A stretch of 64,000 nucleotides of DNA from Singulisphaera sp. GP187 (GTDB lineage Bacteria > Planctomycetota > Planctomycetia > Isosphaerales > Isosphaeraceae), in the NCBI RefSeq assembly GCF_900129635.1, contig NZ_FSRB01000001.1, positions 5,421,501 to 5,485,500 of the forward strand, in the 5' to 3' direction. The number at the start of each line of letters is the position of its first letter. The first letter of the stretch is position 1. The notes below the pieces were generated by a model that did no database searches, was not told the DNA's origin, and saw nothing but the letters and a program-made list of their open reading frames with translations. Position numbers and translations under genes: made by a program. Positions 52,595 to 61,042 of the stretch are shown here, one piece after another.

Positions 52595-53452
52595 ATGGAC
52601 ACACGCAGAACCTTCCTCCAGAACTCTCTGACATTGGCCGGGGGCTTGGCCGTCGCTGGTTCTCCGCCGCTTTTGGTCGCCAAGGAAATTCCGAGGTCGG
52701 AAAGAACCGAGGCCTCTCAGGGAACGATGAAGATGGATCGACACTTGAACATTGGAGCGATGATTTACCCTCGGATGGACCAGATCGACTTCACGGGGCC
52801 GTTCGAGGTCCTCGCGCAGCTTCCGAATTCGACGTTCCACGTTGCGTGGAAGGAGAAGCAGCCGGTCCGTGATTACCGAGGGCTCATCCTGACTCCCGAG
52901 AGGACGCTCGCCGAGGTCCCGCCGCTGGACGTCCTCGTCATCCCCGGCGGTCCGGGTCAGGAAAACCTGATGGAGGACAAACTGGTGCTCGCGTTCATTC
53001 GGGACCAGGCCGCCAGGGCGCATTGCGTGTTCTCCGTCTGTACCGGAGCCTTGATCTGTGGAGCGGCCGGCTTGCTCAAGGGCGTCCGGGCCACGACCCA
53101 CTGGGGCGCGTTCGACCTCCTCGCGTATTTTGGAGCGATTCCGGTCAACCAGCGCGTCGTCGTGGATGGCAAGCTGGTGACCGCGGCCGGGGTGACCGCC
53201 GGGATCGACGGAGCGCTGCGGGTCGCCGCGCTGCTTCGAGGGGATCAAGTGGCCCAGGAGATTCAACTCGGGATCGAGTACGCGCCGGAGCCGCCATTCC
53301 AGAGTGGTACCCCCGCGACAGCGCCGGCTGCGGTCCGGAAAGCCGTCGAAGCGAGGATTGCGGGACTGACCAAGGACCGGCTTTCCACAGCAAGGCGAGT
53401 GGCCTCGAGGCTGGGAATCCCGGTCAAGGCGGAATCGGGATCCCCTCAATAA
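52595..53452 (+). CDS. Exported DJ-1/PfpI protein (isonitrile hydratase-like)
   Basis: 285 residues with a Tat-type N-terminus (MDTRRTFLQNSLTLAGGLAV). The DJ-1/PfpI core has IGAMIYPRMDQIDFTGPFEV, LVIPGGPGQENLM and the catalytic Cys in FSVCTGALICGAAGLLKG, followed by ATTHWGAFDLL, the set seen in cyclohexyl-isocyanide hydratase (InhA). Those enzymes turn isonitriles into N-formamides but are cytoplasmic; a Tat leader is unusual. Transcribed with the GlxA-type regulator 27 bp upstream, so probably induced by the same ligand. Confidence 0.82.
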   Translation: MDTRRTFLQNSLTLAGGLAVAGSPPLLVAKEIPRSERTEASQGTMKMDRHLNIGAMIYPRMDQIDFTGPFEVLAQLPNSTFHVAWKEKQPVRDYRGLILTPERTLAEVPPLDVLVIPGGPGQENLMEDKLVLAFIRDQAARAHCVFSVCTGALICGAAGLLKGVRATTHWGAFDLLAYFGAIPVNQRVVVDGKLVTAAGVTAGIDGALRVAALLRGDQVAQEIQLGIEYAPEPPFQSGTPATAPAAVRKAVEARIAGLTKDRLSTARRVASRLGIPVKAESGSPQ

Positions 53453-53666
53453 AGGCTCTCTCAGAACATCTGGGCCAGCATGTCTCGTACCTCCTGCAAG
53501 GCTCCCTTGCGCCTTGAATGTCACCCTGAGGACGGTCATCATGTCCTCACTCCTGGGGTTTTCGAGGACCTTTGGTGAGAACCCGGTCCCAAAACGCTCG
53601 GGCTTGAGTGACAATGCGAGCGATTCTCTTTGACTTGACGCGACTCATTCGATTCCGGGAGCCACG

Positions 53667-53828
53667 ATGAAGATCCCCAAGGACTTAGGGATGACCGTGC
53701 TGGCCGTCTGGCTGATCCTCCACGGCCTGTTATCGGCTCCTTTCCTCAAGATCAACTTTGTCTACAGTGGCGACGTGTTGGCTCTCCTCGCGATTGCCGC
53801 GGGGGTCTTACTTTTGATGAAACGGTGA
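53667..53828 (+). CDS. Small membrane protein, 53 residues
   Basis: ATG at 53667 with GGGAG six bases upstream. It reads MKIPKDLGMTVLAVWLILHG, LLSAPFLKINFVYSGDVLAL, LAIAAGVLLLMKR. Two TM helices (about 8-26 and 34-51) flank a short loop, with Lys at both ends. The ribosome-binding site, composition and clean stop support a real gene despite the small size. Function unknown. Confidence 0.65.
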   Translation: MKIPKDLGMTVLAVWLILHGLLSAPFLKINFVYSGDVLALLAIAAGVLLLMKR

Positions 53829-54309
53829 GACAACACGATCCAATTGGGGAGTTGGGGCAAGCCGCCCGGTTCCCCAGCTCTCACTCGGTTTTTCCCGTGG
53901 GGGGGCCTCTGTGCCTCCCCCGGGTTATCGGTGCACGATGTGGATCGAGTCCGCGCGTCCGGTGTCATTCCCATACAGCCTTTTGAGCGTCCGGGATCGG
54001 CAGAGCCTTGTGAACTCACCCATCCTGATTGCCGGTAAGCAACCGGTGACTTTTACGGATTCAGAAAGGCCACAGAAGCGGCGAGCGATCCGCTCCTGAC
54101 TCTCGGTCTGCCAGCTCACTCACTACCCAGAACTCGTTGTTTACGGATGTTTTTCGATTGCTACAAGTGCATTGATGCTTGATGAGCTGGCTCGTTACGC
54201 ATTTGCCGTGAAAGACAGACGCTGTCGCCACCTTGCCGGGTATTCCGCCCGGGTCCGTCAACCCGTGCCGTTGCCACGGTGTCAACCGAGCCAGTCCCTG
54301 CGAACGCCC

Positions 54310-54340
54310 AAAGACAGGGAGCGATCAGCTCCCTGTCTTT
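54310..54340. repeat. Dispersed hairpin repeat, family 3, copy
   Basis: AAAGACAGGGAGC pairs perfectly with GCTCCCTGTCTTT around GATCA. It corresponds to the second hairpin of the family 3 unit, extended outward. Confidence 0.65.
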
Positions 54341-54397
54341 CGACGGACGAATAGACCCCGGTAACGTGTCGACATTCGCGAAAATCGACGACTTTGG

Positions 54398-54599
54398 GAG
54401 TCTGTCGCAAGGAAACCGGGCCGTCTGTCAGCCCCGGTGGCCGAAATTCGCGGGAGAAACGCGTTCCCATGCTCCGCGTGGGAATGCCGTTCTGGCCGCT
54501 CTGCGGCCCCACCCGCCGAGGAGGACGACGCTGAGCGTCGCGGACGGCGTTCCCACGCAGAGCGTGGGAACGAGATCCCGGTATCCTTGCTACAGTCTC
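54398..54599. repeat. Dispersed palindromic repeat, family 1, long copy
   Basis: The same ends as copies 1 and 3, with an extra internal section of about 85 bp: two GTTCCCACGC-type hairpins and a GCCGCTCTGCGGC hairpin. 202 bp in total. Confidence 0.8.
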
Positions 54600-55002
54600 G
54601 ACTTTGGCCGCCTTTTTGTTGCGGAATTGGCAGTTTGTTTAAATTGAAATATTTTGATTTATTTGAATAATTCTAGGGCGTTCATCTTGGCGATGATCCA
54701 CAGTCTAAAAGAATTCAGAGTGACGACTCTTTTTTGTGTAGGAATTCGTTGGATTATTGTGTAATAGTCTTTGGTGCGATCCCTAAACGAACCGTCAACT
54801 TATTCTTTACAACCTCGTGATATCGTGGTGCTTCCGTGGTATCACCGTCATTCCGTGCGCTGCGGGATCAATTGCCGACATGCTCGAACAGTATTGTTCG
54901 GATCAAGCAGCAAGATTGATCAGTATCGGAAGGGCTCTCTTGGAGCGAAGGATTACGCTTACTGTGAGATGATTAAGCTAATTACTCATGCGAGGATTGG
55001 TG

Positions 55003-56016
55003 ATGCGAGCGAACGTTATCGGTTTGTCTCCACGCCGCGTGAGGGCGTTCACGTTAATCGAGCTTTTGGTGGTCATCGCGATCATCGCGGTGCTGATCGC
55101 CCTGTTGTTGCCGGCGGTGCAGGCGGCCCGCGAGGCGGCTCGTCGGTCGCAGTGTACCAACAACCTGAAGCAGCTCGGCCTTGCCATGCACAACTACCAC
55201 AGTTCGAACGACTCGTTCCCGATGGGACGCACGGGGATGGGCTTCTCGTACCCGGTCAGCAATGGCGACCCGAACCGTCGAACGTGGGCGTTTAACATCC
55301 TGGCGAACATTGAGCAGGTGCCGCTCTACAATGCGATCAACTTCAGCAGGACGTTCTACGACTGGTGCAACACGACGGTGATGAGGGCCGAGGTCGCCGC
55401 CTACAATTGTCCCTCCGACCCCGGCTGCACCATCGTCCTGTCACCGTCCACCCCCCAGACCGTGCGCTCCAATGGCAACTATATGGTCAACTGGGGGAAC
55501 ACCACCTGGTACCAGGACATGACGTCCCCGTCCTATAACCCCTACTCTGGGCCGTTGCCGCCGACGACGGGCCTTCCCTACCTCAGTGCCCCATTCACGG
55601 CCAACAAGGCGATCAACTTCAGCGGGATCGTTGATGGCACGAGCAATACCCTGATGATGAGCGAAATCATCTGCCCTGAATCCAAGGGACCCACGAACGG
55701 CGAAGTGGATCACCGGGGCGACATCTGGAACGACGACCAGAACTGTGCCATGTTCATGGCCTACTCCACACCCAACTCGAAGACGATCGACCAAGTGCCG
55801 GGCTACTGCGTGAGTACCGACCTGAAACCGTCGAATCCTCCATGTATCAACGCACTTCCCGGGTTCAACGCCGCGCGAAGTTACCACCGAGGGGGAGTGA
55901 ACGCACTGATGTGCGACGGTAGCGTCAAGTACGTGAAGGACGCAGTGAATCTCAACATTTGGCGAGGGCTGAGCTCGATGAATGGAAGCGAAGTTCTCTC
56001 CTCCGACTCGTTCTGA
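55003..56016 (+). CDS. DUF1559 pseudopilin-like protein
   Basis: 337 residues from the ATG at 55003, which has GAGG at seven bases; an ATG at 54988 is possible. RRVRAFTLIELLVVIAIIAV is the prepilin motif, then REAARRSQCTNNLKQLGLAM. The middle (HNYHSSNDSFPMGRTG, YNCPSDPG) and the end YHRGGVNALMCDGSVKYVKD mark the commoner DUF1559 subtype, distinct from the two genes at 17-22 kb. A lipoprotein gene follows at 56146. The upstream AT-rich region suggests its own promoter. Confidence 0.9.
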   Translation: MRANVIGLSPRRVRAFTLIELLVVIAIIAVLIALLLPAVQAAREAARRSQCTNNLKQLGLAMHNYHSSNDSFPMGRTGMGFSYPVSNGDPNRRTWAFNILANIEQVPLYNAINFSRTFYDWCNTTVMRAEVAAYNCPSDPGCTIVLSPSTPQTVRSNGNYMVNWGNTTWYQDMTSPSYNPYSGPLPPTTGLPYLSAPFTANKAINFSGIVDGTSNTLMMSEIICPESKGPTNGEVDHRGDIWNDDQNCAMFMAYSTPNSKTIDQVPGYCVSTDLKPSNPPCINALPGFNAARSYHRGGVNALMCDGSVKYVKDAVNLNIWRGLSSMNGSEVLSSDSF

Positions 56017-56145
56017 TTTGAGCGATCCCCCAAGCAGAAGGCCGCGGTTTGCCTTGAGCCACCTCGCCTGGCGATCTTCGGCCGCAGCGCGATTGCGGTT
56101 TCTACTTATCCGTCGTAATAAGAATTCTCTTTTGAAAGGTTTTGA

Positions 56146-56322
56146 ATGATGCGGAGGTGCAGATTTGGCTATGCAACGAGCACGCTGGTACTTCTTCTCG
56201 GTCTGACCGGCTGTGGACGCGGCACTCCCGAAATTCCCCCGGCCCCATCGCAGCCTGCGGGCGCCGATCCGAACGCGGTGCCGCCGGGCATGGAGCCGGC
56301 GGACCCAAAGACCAAGAGATAA
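56146..56322 (+). CDS. Small lipoprotein paired with DUF1559
   Basis: 58 residues (ATG at 56146, second ATG at 56149) with AAGG at seven bases. Reads MMRRCRFGYATSTLVLLLGL then TGCGRGTPEIPPAPSQPAG and ends DPKTKR. The lipobox LTGC is clear. The mature part is Pro-rich and about 36 residues long. It follows the DUF1559 gene by 129 bp and is the third DUF1559/lipoprotein pair here, with different sequence from the other two. A strong terminator follows at 56409. Confidence 0.75.
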   Translation: MMRRCRFGYATSTLVLLLGLTGCGRGTPEIPPAPSQPAGADPNAVPPGMEPADPKTKR

Positions 56323-56679
56323 TGCCGCCAACTTACGGAAACTGTTGCCACATTACGGGGATTTCTGCCCGGCCTCGGGTCTAACCCTTGCTCCATCGTC
56401 AACTTACGAGAACCCCGGGAGGGAGCAATGCAATCGCTCCCTCCCGGGGTTCTTTGATTGAGTAAGTGAACGATCGACGCAAGTCCCTATGTCGCTCCTG
56501 TGATCTCTGTCCACAACTCCATCTGGAGTGCTGTCGCCCCCCTCCCCTTTCTCGGCTGATTGCGCGGCTGGATCACGATTCGCACATGGGGAGGCCGAAC
56601 CTGATTTGGCCCCGGCGCAGGCTCGGCCTGACACGGTGACGGTGGATGGCGCCTGGACCTTGATTCACGAGGGCGTGCC
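56323..56679. other. Convergent intergenic region
   Basis: 357 bp holding the terminator at 56409-56452. No other feature is supported. Confidence 0.5.
56409..56452. terminator. Strong intrinsic terminator
   Basis: An 18-bp perfect stem (AGAACCCCGGGAGGGAGC) around AATGCAAT ends in TCTTTGATT. It closes the DUF1559/lipoprotein unit and, being symmetric, could also stop the opposing phosphodiesterase transcript. Confidence 0.8.
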
Positions 56680-58587
56680 TCAAGGTTTGATATCGAGGAA
56701 ATAGCGCGCCGCGAGGAGTCGTCGCTCGACTTCGTTCAGGTTTTCGCGCTCGCGACGGATGCTGACCAGAAGTTGGGGCTCGTTGGTGATGATGTTGGTC
56801 ACTCCACGCTCGATCAACTCGACCATCTGTCGCGGGTCGTTGACGGTCCAGACGTAGACCTCTTTTCCCAGGGCGTGCGCTCTGCGGATGAGTCGGGTGG
56901 TCAGGAAATTTCGGTTGACGCTGAGGACGTCGGTGTTCAGCCGGTTCATGTCGCCGATGGCGTAAGTGATGACCGCGGCGGTCCGAAGTTGTGGGTTGTG
57001 CCGTTTCGCTTCGATCAGGCCGTCATAGGTCAGGGAGGCGACGACGCATTCCGACTCGAACTGTTCATGGCGGATCAGGCGGGCGACCGCCCCGGCGAGC
57101 TGGCGGTTCCTGCCGCGGAATTTGAGCTCGATGTTCAGTTTGATCTTTCCGCGGGCCAGGTTGATCGCCTCTTCGAGGGTCGGGACTCGTTCGCCGACGT
57201 GCGCGGGGCTGAAGCGTCGGCCGACATCCACCTGGCGGATCTCGTCGAGGGTGAGATCCCAGACTGTGCGGGGGTCGCCCGCCATCCGCATCAGGTCGTC
57301 GTCGTGGAGCAGGACGATCGCGCCGTCGGCCGTCTCGTGGACGTCGATCTCGGCGTAGTCGGCCCCGGCCTCGATCGCGCCTTGGATGGCGCTCAGGGTG
57401 TTTTCCGGGTGCCGGCGGGCGTCTCCGCGGTGGGCGGTGATTTCCACACGTTGGCCGGCGTCGGTCTTCGCCGTGGAGCCGAACGCGACGACGGCGACGA
57501 AGCCGACGAACATGGCGCTAACCACCATCCAGAGCCGGAGGGGATGCGGTTTGCGGCTTTTGTGGATGGCCGGATCCTGATCGGGCTCGTCCCCGACCCC
57601 CTCCCCGACCGCGAACCGGATGGTTCCACCCCGCTCGGCGTAGAGCCGGAGGATCAGCAAGCTGTGAACGGTGACCATCACGAACGAGAGTGCGGCCAGG
57701 AGCAGTCCATGACCGGCCAGCAGACTGATCACGAGCGGAATCACGACCGAGGCATGATAGCCCGCGGCATTCAGCGCCAAGGCCGAGAACCCGCGGAATG
57801 CTCCGACCAGGATCGCTGACAAGCCGAGCCCGAGGATCTCCCAACCGAGCAGGATTGTGGCGACCCTCCAGAACGCCCCCCGGCCCCGCCGCCAACTCTC
57901 CCCGAGCGCCGCTTGGCCGGGGAGCCCTTCCAGAAGCACGATCGGCAGCGCGAAAACCCAACGGACGCAGAGCGAGAAGCCGACCACGACGGCCCCAGCC
58001 AGCAGAAGGAGGCCAATGCCTAAACCCAGATAGAACGATGTCGGACGGTCGGACAGATAGAGATTGATATCGTGGCGTGTAAATAAGGCGATGTAAATGA
58101 TTCCCGCCAGGATGGCGAAAGGCGCGGAGGTCACGATCAGGGCGGCCAATCCGACGAAGCCGATCCGCAACACCCGCAAGGCGGCGGCCGCCAGGGTTTG
58201 CGACACGCGCCCGACGCGGAACGCCAGCCCTTGGCCGCTCATCGCGGCGATGAACATCACGCCCAGATGCTCGAACAGGAAGAGCCAGATCGTGGCGACT
58301 CCGGCGATCAGGCCCACCAACAGCCCTCGAGGCGAGAGCATAAAGGCCACGATGTCCTTGTTCGTCACGGCGCCTTGGTCGGCCGTCGCCACGATCGCTG
58401 GGAGCAGCCAGACCGTGCCGAACAGCCAGAGGGGATAAACCAGCCCTTTGAACGCGACTTCGAACAGGACGAGCGGCATCAGGATCCGCTGGAAGTCGCC
58501 GAGGACGCCGCGAGCGAGCGTCGCCATGGAGGCCGAGGCCGAGGCCGGTGCGGGATCATCCAGGCGGTCGACGTTGACGAGACTCAC
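56680..58587 (-). CDS. Membrane-anchored glycerophosphodiester phosphodiesterase
   Basis: 635 residues. The N-terminal 370 residues hold about eight TM helices (for example LVGLIAGVATIWLFLFEHLG and FYLGLGIGLLLLAGAVVVGF), a glycerophosphoryl diester phosphodiesterase membrane domain. The GDPD domain (about 385-620) has ITAHRGDARRHPENTLSAIQ (HR...PENT), GADYAEIDVHETADG, IVLLHDDDLMRM, NIELKFRG and VYVWTVNDPRQM, so the His and acidic metal ligands are present. It hydrolyses glycerophosphodiesters to glycerol-3-phosphate and an alcohol, likely outside the membrane. Upstream on the same strand is alkaline phosphatase. Confidence 0.9.
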   Translation of the reverse strand: MSLVNVDRLDDPAPASASASMATLARGVLGDFQRILMPLVLFEVAFKGLVYPLWLFGTVWLLPAIVATADQGAVTNKDIVAFMLSPRGLLVGLIAGVATIWLFLFEHLGVMFIAAMSGQGLAFRVGRVSQTLAAAALRVLRIGFVGLAALIVTSAPFAILAGIIYIALFTRHDINLYLSDRPTSFYLGLGIGLLLLAGAVVVGFSLCVRWVFALPIVLLEGLPGQAALGESWRRGRGAFWRVATILLGWEILGLGLSAILVGAFRGFSALALNAAGYHASVVIPLVISLLAGHGLLLAALSFVMVTVHSLLILRLYAERGGTIRFAVGEGVGDEPDQDPAIHKSRKPHPLRLWMVVSAMFVGFVAVVAFGSTAKTDAGQRVEITAHRGDARRHPENTLSAIQGAIEAGADYAEIDVHETADGAIVLLHDDDLMRMAGDPRTVWDLTLDEIRQVDVGRRFSPAHVGERVPTLEEAINLARGKIKLNIELKFRGRNRQLAGAVARLIRHEQFESECVVASLTYDGLIEAKRHNPQLRTAAVITYAIGDMNRLNTDVLSVNRNFLTTRLIRRAHALGKEVYVWTVNDPRQMVELIERGVTNIITNEPQLLVSIRRERENLNEVERRLLAARYFLDIKP

Positions 58588-58690
58588 GGAAACCTCGGGG
58601 CCTGAGTGGCGAGTTCATTCTTGAATTCAAGGTGTTCCGGTGGGCGTGACGCGGAACCATCGGCGAAACGACGATCGCCTTGGCGGCCCG

Positions 58691-58876
58691 TCCCCTGGGA
58701 CCGCGGGCGTCCCGCCCGCAATTCGATTGTATTGTGTTCAATTCAAATTCATTGAATTCAAATCAAGAGCGGGCGGGTCGCCCGCGGTCCCAGGGGGGGC
58801 AAGACAAGAACAGGCGGGTCGCCCGCGGTCCCAGGGGGGCAAGACAAGAGCGGGCGGGTCGCCCGCGGGCCCAGGG
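58691..58876. repeat. GC-rich dispersed palindromes, family 2, inverted copy plus tandem triplet
   Basis: 58691-58720 carries CCCCTGGGACCGCGGGCG in one direction. 58766-58876 carries three head-to-tail units of about 40 bp, each GGCGGGTCGCCCGCGGTCCC, separated by AAGACAAGA, in the opposite direction. Between them is a small AT palindrome (TTCAAATTCATTGAATT). All lie between the phosphodiesterase and phosphatase genes. Confidence 0.85.
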
Positions 58877-58988
58877 AATACGGAAGGTTTGCTGGGATGG
58901 GAACTGGATCGTGGGGATCTTCTGGTGCGTCGGCCGGCGTCCTGGAATGGAATGTGGACGCCGGCTGTGGTTTCCTTCAGCCCGGAGT

Positions 58989-60785
58989 TCAGGGCTTGTC
59001 CTTTGCCAGGGCTGCGGGATCGTCGATCACAATCCCCCGTGGTGTCACCTGTGACACCACGGGCTTGTCCTTTGCCAGGGCTGCGGGATCGTCGATCACG
59101 AGGTAGTGCCCGTGGTCGGCGGTGACGATCATGAGGGAGTCGTCCCAGTTGCTATGGGTTTCGACCCACTTGATGATCGACCGGATCGCGTCCTCGCCGC
59201 TGTAGACCGCGCCGATGGCGTTGTCGAGGTTGTTGCTGTGCAGGGCGAAGTCGACGTCACCGGCTTCGACGAACAGGGCGAACGGCTGCGCCGGCTTGGC
59301 CGTGAGGACGGTCAGGGCGGCCTCGGTCATGTCGGCCAGGGTGGGCTGCTCGTTGAGCTCGGCCGGGGTGTAGGTCTCCGCCTTGCCACCGAGGTCGGGA
59401 GAGGGGTCGAAGTGGCCGTCGGCGGTCTGGTATGGCAGGTGGTTATGGGCCTTCGTGCCGTAGAGGCCGAAAAGACGCTCACCGCGCTGGGCGGCGGTCG
59501 CGGCGGCTTTGCGGAGGGCTTCGCCGCCTTTGACGCCGGCCTCGGGCTGGGCCACGACGTACTTGCCGCCGTTCTTGACGTCAATGGCCGCCTTGTCGGC
59601 GTCGGTGATGTAGAGACCGCCCGCGACGCCGTTCTTGCCTTGCGCCTTCTTGACTCCCGACTCCGGGATCGACTGGTCGAAGCCGGTTCCCATCACCACG
59701 TCGAGCCCGGGGAGTTGCGGTCCCTTCTTCGTTTCCTGGACCACGCTGGGCAGGCCGAGCATCTCGCGGCCCAGGTCCTGGTAGTCGTCGCGGTGGACGT
59801 TGTGCGCGTACATCGCCGAGGGCGAGGCGTGGGGGAACGGGACGCTGGTGACCGTGCCGACCTTCCAGCCGTCGGCCTGGAGCTGGTTGAAGAGGGTGGG
59901 CACGAACCGGCCGTTATCGGCGACGTTGACGCCGTTATTGTAGGCCTTGACTCCAGTTGCAAACTCGGCGGCGCTCGTGGACGAATCGGTATACGCATGG
60001 ACGACGCGACCGACGGCCTTCACGCCCGCTTTGTCCGCCTCATGGCCCGACTGTCCCTTGAGGTAGCCGGGGGCCTTCGGTCCGAGCGGGCCAAGGGTCC
60101 ACGGGTTCGGCCCGGCGATCTGGGCGTCATAGCCTCCCGGGGTGGCGTCGGCCCCGATGGTGACGGTCTGGGCGTCGACGTTCGGCTTGTTCTTGTCGTA
60201 AGTCGGGCTGGTGACGTAATAGCCGTACTGGGCTGACCCTTCGGCGGTATAGTCCTGGAAGATCAGGCCCGACCCCTTCCCCTCGGTGTACACCTTGCCC
60301 GTCTTGGCGATCGCGGCGGCCTGGGTCGTCTGCCAGTCGAAGCCATCGAACCAGACGATAAAGAGGTGTTTGACGCCGTTCTTGATGGCGTCGCGCTGAA
60401 CCTGATAGAGACTGCTCTGGTCGGCGTACTCAGCCTCGGGGTTGACGGTATTCTCGGGCAGGAACCCATAGAGCGCCTTGACCTTCTCGGAGTCACGATA
60501 GGGGCTATTCGCTCCGGTGACCTGGTCGAGCCGTCCCTTCCGTCCGAAGGTATAGACCGGGATCAGGCGGTTGCTGTGGCTGCCGTGGTTCGAGAAGACG
60601 TCGCCGGCTCCTTGGGAGCCGAAGTGGTAGGGGCGCGCGATTTTCTTCTTGGTGGTGGCGACGTTCTGTGTCTGCAACTCCTTGATCCGGTCCGCGCCCT
60701 GGACCGGCAAGGCCGAGGCGGGCAGGGTTGCGGCGAGAATCAGGGCGGCATGGAGCCAGGGGCGGTGGAATGGGCGGGTGGTCAC
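58989..60785 (-). CDS. Alkaline phosphatase, exported
   Basis: 598 residues from the GTG at 60785, preceded by GGGGAG. Signal peptide HAALILAATLPASALPVQGA. The alkaline phosphatase fold shows FIVWFDGFDWQTTQAAAI as first metal strand, the nucleophile Ser in AYTDSSTSAAEFATGVKAYN, VEAGDVDFALHSNNLDNAIG and MIVTADHGHYLVID for the remaining zinc ligands. It frees phosphate from monoesters in the periplasm. The last 39 codon-bases are duplicated: VIDDPAALAKDKP occurs twice, the second after a 30-bp insert with a palindrome. The gene is divergent from glgC. Confidence 0.88.
   Translation of the reverse strand: MTTRPFHRPWLHAALILAATLPASALPVQGADRIKELQTQNVATTKKKIARPYHFGSQGAGDVFSNHGSHSNRLIPVYTFGRKGRLDQVTGANSPYRDSEKVKALYGFLPENTVNPEAEYADQSSLYQVQRDAIKNGVKHLFIVWFDGFDWQTTQAAAIAKTGKVYTEGKGSGLIFQDYTAEGSAQYGYYVTSPTYDKNKPNVDAQTVTIGADATPGGYDAQIAGPNPWTLGPLGPKAPGYLKGQSGHEADKAGVKAVGRVVHAYTDSSTSAAEFATGVKAYNNGVNVADNGRFVPTLFNQLQADGWKVGTVTSVPFPHASPSAMYAHNVHRDDYQDLGREMLGLPSVVQETKKGPQLPGLDVVMGTGFDQSIPESGVKKAQGKNGVAGGLYITDADKAAIDVKNGGKYVVAQPEAGVKGGEALRKAAATAAQRGERLFGLYGTKAHNHLPYQTADGHFDPSPDLGGKAETYTPAELNEQPTLADMTEAALTVLTAKPAQPFALFVEAGDVDFALHSNNLDNAIGAVYSGEDAIRSIIKWVETHSNWDDSLMIVTADHGHYLVIDDPAALAKDKPVVSQVTPRGIVIDDPAALAKDKP
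58992..59099. repeat. 39-bp direct repeat in the 3' end of the phosphatase gene
   Basis: 58992-59030 and 59061-59099 are identical (GGGCTTGTCCTTTGCCAGGG...), separated by 30 bp that end in the palindrome CGTGGTGTCAC-CT-GTGACACCACG. The insertion keeps the frame and adds 23 codons. Confidence 0.9.
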
Positions 60786-61042
60786 GGACGTCTCCCCGAG
60801 GTGGCATTGGCAAGAAACGCACGGCGGTCGCCGGCGTGGAACGAGCGTTTTCCTTAGCCTGATCGTGACAACGAGCGAAGTAGGATTCACGCTCAAAGCT
60901 ACCAAAACGGTGCGAAGAAACGAAAGGTGCGACGAGGGCATGAACCCACGACTTCTCCCGGTTACCCGTTGGCTTGTCCGGCCCCCGCGGGCACAATGGG
61001 GGCTTCCCATCGTTTGCGAATCTACGGAACGGAGGTAGCCTG

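Larger units (their letters stand above)
53829..55002. other. Long intergenic region: repeats then AT-rich stretch
   Basis: 1,174 bp without a supported gene. It holds a 13-bp perfect hairpin at 54310-54340 (AAAGACAGGGAGC), a family 1 repeat at 54398-54599 and a strikingly AT-rich segment at about 54610-54960 upstream of the DUF1559 gene, which probably contains its promoter. Small ORFs here have no coding signs. Confidence 0.6.
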
